64,000 nt of DNA, taken from contig NC_085109.1 of NCBI RefSeq assembly GCF_030269925.1, positions 1,054,001-1,118,000 on the forward strand, written 5' to 3'. Source of the DNA: Bombyx mori (lineage: Eukaryota; Arthropoda; Insecta; Lepidoptera; Bombycidae). The notes under the pieces are model-generated. The model did not search any database. It was not told the DNA's origin and worked only from the letters and a program-made list of their open reading frames with translations. Numbering within the stretch: position 1 is the stretch's first letter; each line of letters starts with the position of its first letter. Shown here in pieces: positions 52,373 through 62,460 of the stretch. The position numbers were made by a program, and so were the translations under genes.

Positions 52373-53454
52373 CAATACTCCGGTGGTATTTCTTCCACCA
52401 CTGGATACTCTATTGATGAACTACTGGAGGATTTCCTTAGAGACTCTTCGGGTGGCTGCTCCAGCACCTTAAGGTCGTGTTTGGCCCAAGTGTCTTTGGG
52501 TGAAGGTTCTGGAAGTTCATCCGGTATCCAGGATTCGACGCGATTGGGAATGTAGCACGGGGGATAAGCACTCGAGTCTTCCCCGGGATCGTGGCGATAA
52601 AACTCCCTATCACGGTAAAAATTATAAGTATACTTCAGGCAGTAGGTATAATAATTAAATTTAAGAATTACACGTATTTTGGGCACATTGAAGGCGTATT
52701 GAGAGGGATATTGGAGTCGAATTAACTAAAAGTCCTAGTCACTCCATAATCCCTACCCGAGACAGAAAACTTAGTAGGTACTAAGCAAGTTTTATTTGCT
52801 AGAGTGCAGCTTTCTATACGGTGCAAAGATTCGTTTTTATAAACTTCTCGTTACAGGTCATGAACTCATAGACTTTAATATTTATGACATCGCCTGCCCA
52901 TATGTTAAACTAGATACGGGTATGAATTCACAGTCTCGTCAAATTACTTCCACTATCACTGTCATCTAAGGTAGCATGCTGCTCATCTCAGCTACAAAAA
53001 ACCAGCTCCAATTTGTATAAAGCTTAACGGCAGTATAAATCCTCTTATTCTTCTTGCCTTTATGCCACATTACGTGAGGTCTAGTCAAGTTCTCTATTTA
53101 CATTCAGGTCTACCATACGTCATCTTTGTACCAACACAATTCTCTCGCATATCTTCTTTCAATCAGTTCATCCAAGTATTTTTAGGACACCTTTCCTCAA
53201 TTTACCATGTACTTTCATACCCGAGGTATTTTTGGCCACATGATCATATGTGTATAATAGCAGCAGAAGCAGCATTAATGATTAGATACCAATTGATAAG
53301 TTTAAGCCATGCTTGAGCCGCTATGTGGATCGTAAAGGCTGATGTCTGCTTCTCCATGTAACGTTCATAACAGATACTCATGGCCTCTTCTAAGATCTCC
53401 TCTCTTATTTCGAAGATTAGAAGGTCATCATCTTCTTTCTGAAGGATTTCAGCC
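52373..53454 (-). CDS. C2orf81-like protein, two internal exons (partial)
   Basis: Two exons on minus are supported. Exon 53290-53454 (165 nt, acceptor 'aatgcag|G', donor 'TTG|gtatct') codes for an acidic helix-rich stretch: ILQKEDDDLLIFEIREEI, then SICYERYMEKQTSAF and AAQAWLKLIN. Exon 52373-52606 (234 nt, acceptor 'gtgatag|G', donor 'TTG|gtaggt') continues as EFYRHDPGEDSSAYP, then NRVESWIPDELPEP and DTWAKHD. All borders are phase 2 and the first junction makes a Trp codon, giving LINWEFYRHDPGED. From memory this resembles the N-terminal domain of human C2orf81 (a helix, then a TEW-F--RDEGE turn and an acidic DAWA segment), a poorly studied protein. First and last exons were not found; the gene may extend left to ~51243 and right past 53500. 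The family call is uncertain; the coding nature is more secure. Confidence 0.5.
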
Positions 53455-53862
53455 CTGCATTGATTAATATATGTACATAAATTGGTTAATCTAACTAACC
53501 CGGTATACATAAGTCCTCAAAAGTACGTTATGCTAAACCGTACTGTGATGCATAATGTTTAAAGCTGATTGTAGATGTACCTACAGCCACTAATAGCATT
53601 CTCTACAAATATTGAGTCTGTGGTGGAGACCGAAATCCCGCCAAAACTAAAATAACTCCACACCATGTATCTATGCTCCACACAACAATATACATACACA
53701 CAACTAATGTACTCTTTCCTACCTTTTCCACACTAGTAGTGGCAAATGCAAAAAAAAAACGTGCGAGCCACATTTAAAAAAAAAAAAAAAAAAAGAAGTG
53801 AAGTTGTGTGATTTGTTTTATGTTGTCTATTTAGTGTTTCTTCGGGTTTAAATGCGTAATAA

Positions 53863-53982
53863 CCATGGTTTATCAACTGTTTGGTGACTGTGAAAGTGCA
53901 CAATTCTGGAGAAATGAAACAAAGCCGCTGGACGTAGCTTCTCGGGATCCTCCAAAAAGTCCACTGAAAAAGTCTCAGTAAA
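53863..53982 (+). CDS. Short ORF of 39 residues, unknown
   Basis: An ATG in good context ('aaccATGG') opens 39 codons: MVYQLFGDCESAQFWRNETK, then PLDVASRDPPKSPLKKSQ and a stop. The composition is even and unlike the AT-rich surroundings, and the stretch before it could be a leader. It lies between the C2orf81-like gene and an RTE fragment. It may be a small peptide gene, a first exon, or chance; no family is recognised. Confidence 0.22.
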
Positions 53983-54127
53983 TGATCACCATTTTACTGA
54001 GATTATATTTCATCACATATCATCTCATTTGTAAATTTGTATTCGTTTTTAATCATTTATGTTATATCGCGATTAGTTTCCGTCGTTTTTTATTATTCAT
54101 AAACTGTAAATAATTATATATTAATAA

Positions 54128-54745
54128 TAGCATCTGGTCCGATAAAAATATCTCCATAAAAACCAAGCGTAAACTTGTAACAAGTCTTGTGTTTTCTATT
54201 TTCTTATATGGGGCGGAGACATGGACTCTGAAGAAGGCTGATCGAAGTCGGATCGACGCGTTAGAGATGTGGTGCTGGAGGAAAATGCTGCGGATTCCCT
54301 GGACGGCGCATCGGACAAACGCATCAATCCTGGAAGAACTAGGCGTCTCCTTAAGACTCTCCACCATTTGCCTACGTAGGATTTTAGAGTTTTTCGGTCA
54401 CGTTCCGAGGAAAAAGGGTGACAATCTCTAAAGACTTCTCATAACCGGCAAAGTGGAAGGAAAGAGGCCTAGGGGGCGTAGTCCTATGCGCTGGTCCGAT
54501 CAGATTAAGACGACTTTGGAATCCAGCATCAATGTCGCTATCCACTGCGCGGAGGACAGAAGTGAATGGAGGAACATAGTCCTGACAAAAGTGCTCAGTA
54601 AAGGTCACGACCCTCAGAACTGAGGAATACGACGCACGGAGGAGGAGGTAAATAATTAAAGCGACTAATTATAAAAATCTTATTCCTTGACGCCGGCTAA
54701 TGCACAAACCGTGCCGGAGCCAAAAAATAAAGAAGAAGAAGATGA
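54128..54745 (+). pseudogene. RTE-type LINE reverse transcriptase C-terminus and tail
   Basis: The frame gives IKTKRKLVTSLVFSIFLYG, then AETWTLKKADRSRIDALEMW, CWRKMLRIPWTAHRTN, a FFGHV block, and after a TAA at 54429 KVEGKRPRGRSPMRWSDQI. This is the C-terminal half of an RTE-type polymerase (YGAETWTL, W-RR-LRIPWT, GKRPRGR-P-RW). The stop sits where relatives have a Glu codon. The 3' end has the stem 'ccctcagaactgagg' and ends in 'aagaagaagaag'. 5' truncated and dead. Confidence 0.8.
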
Positions 54746-54756
54746 ATTAATATACT

Positions 54757-54838
54757 CCACACTAGTCCAGTCACACATCCATGGCAAAATTTGCATTTCT
54801 GCTGCATGCAATCGCCTTTCATCCTCAGTAAGTCAAAT
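54757..54838 (-). mobile_element. RTE-type LINE fragment, minus
   Basis: On minus: 'gaaaggcgattgcatgcagc', 'agaaatgcaaattttgcca' and 'tggatgtgtgactgg', closely paralleling 4096-4150 ('gaaaggcgattggatgcag'). Only about 80 bases remain, adjoining the end of another RTE fragment in the opposite direction. Confidence 0.6.
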
Positions 54839-56110
54839 TGCACTATCAATCTTTAATTAAACAATCTTGTTTATTAGATTGTTATATTCACGTTAATCAT
54901 ATCTTGCACAATAATTGCGTAGTTTAACTGAACAGTGACATGTACATGGTTCGTCCTAAGCCCCAAAAGCTTATCAACAAATCTACAAGAGAATGCAGGC
55001 TGCTATCTTCAGTACTGTGGACGTCCAACTAAAGTAATCTGCCAATATTGATTCTGTGTAAAAACATATTACCAAGTACGCTCCTGTACATCCTTCGGCA
55101 AAGCAATTAAAGTCCTTTGATCGTCAAAAACTTGAAGCTTTCTTCCGCGGCGAGAAATCTTGTATTTAATTAAATTTGTTGATGTGACCGTACTCGTCAT
55201 ATTTTAAGATAAGTCGGTAATGACGCTATCAAATTTAAAACAGGATATGCACACATACACATAAAAATTTTGTTTGTTTTCCTTGATGAAAGAATAAAAA
55301 TATATTAATCATAGTTCGTTACAAAATTATAACTCATTGTTATTGTAAGCAGGTACCTAAAAATCTAAGCAATTAAGATTTATTTTAGGAAAATAACATA
55401 TTCAAACTATTATTACCATATTTATTTAAAATCCGTATGTTTCTACTAAGTAAGAATGTTGCTCATAGCTTTTTACTATGTTTCGTCATGCGCAAAATAA
55501 ATATTGATTAACTGTTGAAAACGTTATCTGTACCTATCAGAAAATTTAGATTGATAATAAATTATAATCTACTTTTCTGATTATACCAATAACTAAACTA
55601 GGTCCTGTACCAACTAAAACAAAATGGTCAACGAAATCCGTGTGAATAAAAACAAGCTATACTTTAATGTTAAATAATGTGTTAATTGTAAGCCTATGAA
55701 ATGCGTTTAATCCTTTTAGTGTTTATAGCAATAATGAATTTCTGTTATTATTTTCAGCATTAAATTTCTCAATTTAATGGTAAACACGCCATAAATAATT
55801 TCATCGAACCTCGTTAATTTTTGTGTCAAAGAGTATAAAATATAATCACTACGTTTTATTTTGTGTAAACAAGAACAAAACCAGCCGGAAACAAAGATGC
55901 GACCATAAACAATATTTTAACATTTTGACAACGACAGCTGTTTGAAAATAGTGACAAAAACTGGACGTAAAATTGAAATTCATTTCACATTTTATTAAAA
56001 CTAAGTGTATGATAATGAACGTTGTATATTTATAAAAGTGTTGAATTTGTTGGTATCTAAATAATGAGTGTGTGTTTAAAAAGAAATTCAGTTGTAGTTT
56101 GACAATCAAC
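54839..56110. other. Upstream region of the ENKD1-like gene
   Basis: AT-rich with no repeat recognised. It should contain the promoter and 5' UTR of the gene starting at 56111; no TATA box at a convincing distance was seen. Confidence 0.35.
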
Positions 56111-58070
56111 ATGTATACTTTGAAGGGTATATTCCCCGAGCCGAGTAAGTCCGTTACATTTTGTTTTTTTGTTGTTTATGTTAAAAAATAACTTAGTCTA
56201 GTCTACTAGTATTAGTATTTACTGTTTAAAATTTAAAAGAATACTGTATACACGGTCATTGTCCCACTAATACTAAATTTGATTCAATCAAATTATAATT
56301 TCACTTTTTCATATGACTTATCGCGGCGATGCTCATATTTATCGTGAGAATATTTTATTTTATTGTACTAAATGAGCATTAATTATCCGTGTGAGGATAC
56401 CCATTTAAGGGTTTGGTGTAAGCCAACTTAATAAAAACTGACATTGGTAATTTGAAGTAGAATTAGAGAAGCTAGTAAGGATACATCTAGTGTGAATAGA
56501 TAAAAAAAAAAAGAATAACTTCACTGAATAAGTCTTTAATGATTAATTTTAACATGCTTACAGAGAAAGATCAAAAAAAGAACTTCATCAAAGAAAATAT
56601 GAAGCAGCTGAAATACATTCAGAAACAATCACCAAAGGAGACTTCTAAGAGTCTTCGAACTCAAGATATGACCAACTCTGCTACCGGTAGCACAATTGGT
56701 CAAGTAAAATCCTCACCATCAAACAAAAGTGCCAAAATCAGCTTAAACATTGGTAAACCTGGTGCTGCAAACAGGAAAAAACTTTCAGACAATGTACGGA
56801 TAAAAAAAGGAGACATGGCAGAATTCCTTAAACGCAAAGAACTTAGACAAATGAAACCTGTAGATTTACAAAATGATGACGAGAACTCCTCAGAATCATC
56901 TGGACATCTCCGAGATGTTGCTTGCCAGACTATCGAGTCTAATCTTTCACAAAAACTGACAGAAAGCACAAAATTAACTGTTCTCTACCCTAAGAAGGAA
57001 GATGATGGTAAAGTGAAAGCATGTGGCGATACTGGTCTTCATCGAAGTCCTCCGCCATCACAGACTCCACGTAAAGGTGGAGATGAAAATATAGAAATAG
57101 ATAGGAACAGAAGTCGTCTTAATGCTATATTGGAAAGGAAGGACAGTAAAGATCCTTACTTGCCTTCAGGTAAATTAGAAATATGAAATATGGTTAAGGG
57201 CACCTTTAATTTGTTTCAATTATGAAACTCATATAAATATACAATATTGTATGAATAAACTTTAATGATGGATAGCTTTAGTTTCTGACTTTGACTTCTG
57301 ACTATATTGTGTGGCTCAAACGTAGTCTGCAGTTATTTGAAGATGTTAATTCTGGTAGAAATGACATGTAATTAAAAAAACTAATCCTTTTATTATTTCA
57401 CTTGAATATATGTGAATTTATCTACAGGCTACCAAAAAGGAGTTTTACCAAAATATCTCCGAGAACGGAAGGAGCAGACACAAAAAGATTCTGAAGTAGT
57501 CAGTGATAGTGACAATATTCAGTGTCCACCTGGACATGTCACCTTACCTGATAATGAGAGAAAGGAAACACTTCGGATGCTACGAAATAGTAAGTTACAT
57601 ATTACTTTGGTTTTAATCGTGAAAAACCAAATAAGTGTCAAATGAAGATTGAAACAGTATGAATAAAAAAAAAAAGCTGTGAAAAAAATTCTAACTAATG
57701 TTGTTTGTAAACAAAGATTCCCACATTGAATTTTATTAAAAATAATTACAAAGCTTTTCAATGAATAAATAAATTATTTCTCATTGGTAATTGCATTGGC
57801 ATAGTACTGAAAGACTGAATATAGGGTTTTCGTGAATCTTACCCCTATACTTAAAAATAATCTCTGCAACACTAATTACTGGAATTTATCTTACTGAATT
57901 ATATTCTAGGTTTTGCGGAACTTGTCAATGATTTAAACAAATTGCCGGTCAAGACTGACACTCTCAAGATGCGCAACAAAAAGATGGAATTAGAGAAACA
58001 ACTGGCAAAATTAGAAGAGGGTATAAAAGTTTTTTCACGACCAAAAGTTTTTGTCAAAATTGGTGAATAA
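56111..58070 (+). CDS. ENKD1: Enkurin-domain protein (ENKD1-like), four exons
   Basis: Exons 56111-56144, 56564-57169, 57428-57589 and 57910-58070 give 320 residues. All introns are GT/AG and phase 1: 'CCGA|gtaagt...ttacag|AG', 'TCAG|gtaaat...ctacag|GC', 'AATA|gtaagt...ttctag|GT'. The enkurin domain occupies about residues 214-318: 'YQKGVLPKYLRERKEQ', 'CPPGHVTLPDNERKETLRML', 'ELVNDLNKLPVKTDTLKMRN', 'KKMELEKQLAKLEEGI' and the terminal 'FSRPKVFV'. Near the N-terminus 'FIKENMKQLKYIQKQ' matches the Lys-rich helix seen in ENKD1. The middle is low-complexity Ser/Lys/Asp. Vertebrate ENKD1 is a microtubule-associated centrosome/cilium-base protein; the length is close. The related family member enkurin (ENKUR) is the alternative, but the overall layout favours ENKD1. 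It converges on NME6. Confidence 0.85.
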
Positions 58071-58114
58071 TACGACAGGGTTGTTGTTGATCTCCTAAGA
58101 AGCGTTTGGAATTA

Positions 58115-58120
58115 AATAAA
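58115..58120 (+). promoter_or_regulatory. Polyadenylation signal of ENKD1-like gene
   Basis: AATAAA 45 bases after the stop codon, in 'attaaataaaatct'. This is the first such signal downstream. Confidence 0.6.
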
Positions 58121-58902
58121 ATCTTAGTTTGTGAACACAAACAATATTTTGAATAACTAATATAAAAAATTATATTAATCAAGAAGATTCAAACTAATTC
58201 TTTTAGTGTTCATTATTCTGATTAATAAATGTCACTATAATTTCAAAATGTCTTAAAATTTGTTGAAATTTAATGTTTTCAAATAGTCATTTTCACATGG
58301 GTATTTTAGAATAAATTAACTGTTTTTTCGAACAAGTTATCCGTCCATAAATTGTATGTAAAAAAATACTTAATTGATCTCAATCTGTAAGTTAATTTCC
58401 TTTATAATGTTAGTCTCACAATAATTGTTAGTTACTTGTTGTATTTTTGAAAATATATATGAAACCTCTTTGTATTTGATTTTTTTTTGTATAAAATATA
58501 CCTTATAAGAATTTTTCTAATTATGAAATGAAAATACCATTTTAACATAACAAATAACATTTATAATTAAACAATTTGGTATAAATAACAAACAACTATT
58601 TAAATTATGACACAATAGATTATGAGCACAAAAAAGTAGTTAAGAAATCACAAAAATAATTGTTTTTTTTATTTCAATTTCCTTTCTAAACAAAGTAGTA
58701 CCTACTTTAGTTGCAAATTTGCTGGAATATGTCCGATTAAACAATAGCTGGAACTGTCAAGCGGTGTTGAATTAACATAAAAAATGTTTATTGTATATTC
58801 TGTCTACTAAAGAATTATTATTATTAAGTTATGTCAACTTAATGTGAATATAATAATTTTGTGTAAATTCTATTCAATTGCAATAAGATAACTGTTTTAT
58901 CA
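58121..58902. other. Spacer between convergent gene ends
   Basis: AT-rich, with 3' UTR and termination sequence of the two convergent genes expected. No ORF or repeat is recognised. Confidence 0.4.
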
Positions 58903-60316
58903 CTATAATCTTCTAACATGTTGAAACAAGTGGCTGTTGAATATTATTGGTCCTTTCCTGTAGCAGGGTTCATCATCATTATACCACTGATACATGGAGA
59001 AATCTGGGAAAAAGAATTTGATCTCCTTTTCTGCTGATTGAGGGGAATCTGAAAGGAAAAAGAATAATTCCACACCATCCCCATATTTTACTATCAGTAA
59101 CCAGATATTTGGCCATTTGAAATTAAAAAATACAAACCAGTTTAAAATGAATAATTGGTTTTTCATAAATTTTATAATTTTAATAATATACTAAGAGAGC
59201 AAAATCATTGAGGAATTGTAAGGTTGTATGTCAAAAGCTGTTATTACCAGTTTAAAGGGAGTACATTGTACCCTGTATATACATTTATCATATACCCAGT
59301 ATATATAGGTTTTTTTTTTTTATTGCTTAGATGTGTGGACGAGCTCGCAGCCCACCTGGTGTTAAGTGGTTACTGGTTATAATTCTTATCAATATATTTA
59401 TTTATACCTGAACCATGTGCAACATTCCTTGTATCTGAAATACCAAACAGCCCCCTGAGACAGTACGGGTCTTGGAACTGTGCTTTGTATACACTTGTGG
59501 GACCTAGCATTTTTCTCCACATCTGTATTGCTCTCATGTGTCCAAGGATATGCAAATCTATGCAGCCACTGTAATAATTGCTTTATTTGTGTTCAACAGT
59601 CACTATCTACTCAATCATAAAAAAGTTTTTTATTTTTTATTTCTTAGTTGGATGGTCGAGCTCCCACCTGGTGTTAAGTGGTTACTGGAGCCCATAGACA
59701 TCTACAACGTAAATGCGTCACCCACCTTGAGGTATAAGTTCGAAGGTCTCAAGTATAGTTACAACGGCTGCCCCACCCTTCAAACCGAAACGCATTACTG
59801 CTTCATTGCAGAAACAGGCAGGGTAGTGGTACCTACCCGTGCGGACTCACAAGAGGTCCTACCACCATTAATGTAATAAAGTAATATTCTCGAAAGATTA
59901 AATGTAACATAAGTAACTTGGTTGAACTTCCTTCATCATCAGCCAAAAAATGCACATAGAACTCCTGCAAAGTGACTCTTCCTTACTTCAACTATGAACA
60001 ATGAATCTAATAGAGATATACTAGAACCTAAATATTCCCAGGAAATTTAAAATTACACGTACATGTAACTATAATTCATGATAGGTTATTACGTATTATT
60101 TAATTACCTGGCCATAAATGTGACTAGACGGTTGTAAAAGAACTTCCCTACATGCTCTCTATAAAACTTTGCTGCAGTGTCTTCATCCAACAATATTCTT
60201 TTAGTTTTTATAACAACGAATTTGCTCTTTACAGCTTGTCGGATGTATGATAATGCTATAGGATTCTTAACGGCGTGGGGTTTTACTATCGCTAATGTTA
60301 GCTGAAGCTTTTGCAT
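58903..60316 (-). CDS. NME6: Nucleoside diphosphate kinase 6 (NME6), three exons
   Basis: Transcribed right to left: exons 60108-60316, 59408-59568 and 58903-59048 give 171 residues. Donors 'CCAG|gtaatt' and 'TCAG|gtataa' and acceptors 'attacag|T' and 'tttcag|AT' agree in phase. The start is the ATG at 60316-60314 (MQKLQLTLAIVKPHAV); no upstream ATG is in frame. The kinase fold is complete: 'LTLAIVKPHAVKNP', the 'FYREHVGKFFYNRLVTFMAS' helix, 'ILGHMRAIQMWRKMLGPT', and the active-site 'GISDTRNVAHGSD' with phospho-accepting His121. 'EIKFFFPDF' and 'DDEPCY' give the group II NME6 C-terminus. The product would transfer phosphate between NTPs and NDPs; vertebrate NME6 works in mitochondria with RCC1L. 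Each intron holds a Bm1 fragment in sense orientation. Confidence 0.93.
59309..59376 (-). mobile_element. Bm1 SINE tail fragment in NME6 intron 2
   Basis: T(10), 'ttgcttagatgtgtggacga', 'cacctggtgttaagtggtta'. It lies on the same strand as NME6 and ends 31 bases from the donor of exon 2. Confidence 0.85.
59622..59875 (-). mobile_element. Bm1 SINE in NME6 intron 1
   Basis: T-rich tail, 'ctcccacctggtgttaagtg', then the reversed body to 'gaggtcctaccaccatta'. The tRNA head is absent. It begins about 54 bases from the acceptor of exon 2. Confidence 0.9.
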
Positions 60317-60657
60317 TGTGAAAAACAACTTATTTTATTCATATTATGTATTGAATGAAATATTTATTTAAATGTTTAGACACACAGCACGGAAGTAGTG
60401 GTAGTTCCGTTTTTCTAATTGGAATTTGGAAAAGCGAAAGTATCAAACCATAGAGCCTTTTATTGATTATGATTAAGGCCGAACAAAATCAAAATTAAAT
60501 CCATGAAATCATTATTTCACAATAGGTATATAATCAATTAATAGTAGTATTCTTTTAAAGTGTTCCAATAGAAGATGAAACGTAGTCGAAAGTTTTAGAA
60601 CGTATTGTAGTTTGACAAAAGTTCGTCGTTTTATTCGTTTTAAGTATGCGTATGCTG
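60317..60657. other. Upstream region of NME6
   Basis: No repeat or ORF is recognised. It should hold the NME6 promoter; no clear TATA box is seen. Confidence 0.4.
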
Positions 60658-61097
60658 TAGTCGTCGTGGCTTAACGTATAAGACGTCCGGTGCATTCGTG
60701 TTGAGCGATACACCGGTGTTCGGATCCCGCAGGCGGGTACCAATTTTTCAAATGAAATAAGTACTCAACAAATGTTCACGATTGACTTACACGGTGAAGG
60801 AATAACATCGTGTAATAAAAATGAAACCCGCAAAATTATAATTGTAATTACTGGTGGTAGGACCTCTTGTGAGTCCGCGCGGGTGGGTACCACCGCCCTG
60901 CCTATTTCTGTCGTGAAGCAGTAATGCGTTTCGGTTTGAAGGGTGGGGCAGCCGTCGTTACTATACTTGAGACCTTAGAACTTGTATCTCAAGGTGGGTG
61001 GCGCATTTACGTTGTGGATGTCTATGGGCTCCGGTAACCACTTAACATCAGGTGGGCTGTGAGCTCGTCCACCAATCTAAGCAATAAAAAAAAAAAA
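60658..61097 (+). mobile_element. Bm1 SINE, full length
   Basis: The most complete copy in the window: head 'gtcgtcgtggcttaacgtat', box B 'ggtgttcggatcccgcagg', middle 'ggaataacatcgtgtaataa', the whole body and A(13). Confidence 0.92.
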
Positions 61098-61183
61098 ATG
61101 CGTTCTCGTCTCTTTTAAAAGTTCATTACACAAACAAAGCGATCGGGGCTACACGTGAAAAAATTGTAACTTAAACAAATGAT

Positions 61184-62285
61184 TTATAGCCGTCGTGACC
61201 TAAAGGATATGACGTTTGGTGCATTCGTATGTAGCGATGTAACGATGTTCGAATTGCGCAGGCAAGTGCCAATTTTTCTAATGAAATACGTACATATCAA
61301 CTAAACTGACTTCCACGGTAAAGGAATAACATCGTGTAGTAAGAACAAAGCCCGCAAAATTATAATTTGCATAATTACTGATGGTAGGACGTCTTGTGAG
61401 TTTGCACGGATAGGTAGCACCACCCTGCCTATTTCTGCCATAAAGCAGTAATACGTTTCATTTCGAAGGCTGGGACAACCATTGAATTTTTGAGGAGGCA
61501 GTCTCCTCCCGGTGATGGTCACGGGGCCTCCCCCGGGCCAACTCCCTCACCTGAGGGGGTTGAGGCTGCGCCGCACGCTACCTACCATCACTCTAGCGCG
61601 CTGGCACAAGGAGGACGGGACAACACGTCAGCGACTACGGCCTGCAATGCGGTCCGCATTGTCGTCGTCACTATCGTCGCCGAACATACTGTGGAAGAGC
61701 AACGCGGTCGGAGGTGTATCGCGTTCTGACCCATCAGGCTGGTTTTGGCCAAGCAGAGTATCCCAGAACACCAGCGGCATCGCCCGGGCGGCCAGGTAGG
61801 GCCACCGTACCGCGGAGACCAGCGTCATTGGTCATCGACTACCGTCTCGACGACCCGTCGGTCAGGGGTCCTCGGAGGGGCGCCGCGTGTCTGGTTATAG
61901 TGTTGACCGCGGGAACCCCCCCTACATTGTCCGGATTCTGAGCCCGGACGGAGATCGGACGTTGGGTGTAAATGTGCAAGGGAGTCGTTTAGTGCGGTAG
62001 GGCCCTAAAACTCCTTGGGCCCGCGGTCTGCTCCCAAAACCTGCAGATCGTAAAGTTCCACATATCTCACGCCCTCTTAGGCGCGGGGACCTCTTAGAAG
62101 GATCGGCCCCGGGCCCGAAAAAAAACCATTGTACTTTAAAAACTGGGACATTAGAATTCAAATCTCAAGGTGCATGGCGGCATTTACATTGTAGATGACT
62201 ATGGGCTCTAGTAAACACTTTAAGTTCTTCATTTTGAATGACTCATTATCTCATCTTCTCATCTGAATAGGTATACAAAAAAAAA
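61184..62285 (+). mobile_element. Bm1 SINE, full length, split by a GC-rich insertion
   Basis: The left part (61184-61484) runs from the tRNA-like head 'gccgtcgtgacctaaaggat' to 'tgggacaaccattg' in the body. The right part (62132-62285) continues at 'actttaaaaactgggacatt' through 'gactatgggctctagta' to a short A tail. Changes in box B ('gttcgaattgcgc') show it is older than its neighbour at 60658. Confidence 0.82.
61485..62123. mobile_element. GC-rich insertion in Bm1, probable truncated retroelement
   Basis: About 640 bases, strongly GC-rich, ending in 'gggcccgaaaaaaaa' and flanked by the direct repeat AACCATTG (61477-61484 and 62124-62131). An A tail plus target duplication suggests a 5'-truncated non-LTR retrotransposon or processed copy on plus. 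No reverse transcriptase text is seen; it would be 3' UTR only. The family is unknown. Confidence 0.6.
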
Positions 62286-62460
62286 ACTTTTTAGAAGGTA
62301 GCTTTGTCTTTTGTTACAAAGAATTTGGCGATATTGGCTATTTTCCTTTTGCCTATACAATTGACAAATGAAACAAGCTAAACAGTCCTTATACCATTTT
62401 TAAGGTTAGTATTTCTGTTTGTAGCTATAAAAACAAATAGGTAAATAAACATCTTAAAAA

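Noticed and set aside
56539..56563. Starting the ENKD1-like protein at the ATG at 56539
   Set aside because: These bases precede a good splice acceptor in the same frame, and a short upstream exon (56111-56144) joins in phase and gives a better N-terminus.
60316..60328. Extending NME6 upstream to position 60328
   Set aside because: The upstream codon there is TTG, not ATG; the first ATG is at 60316 and matches the family start closely.
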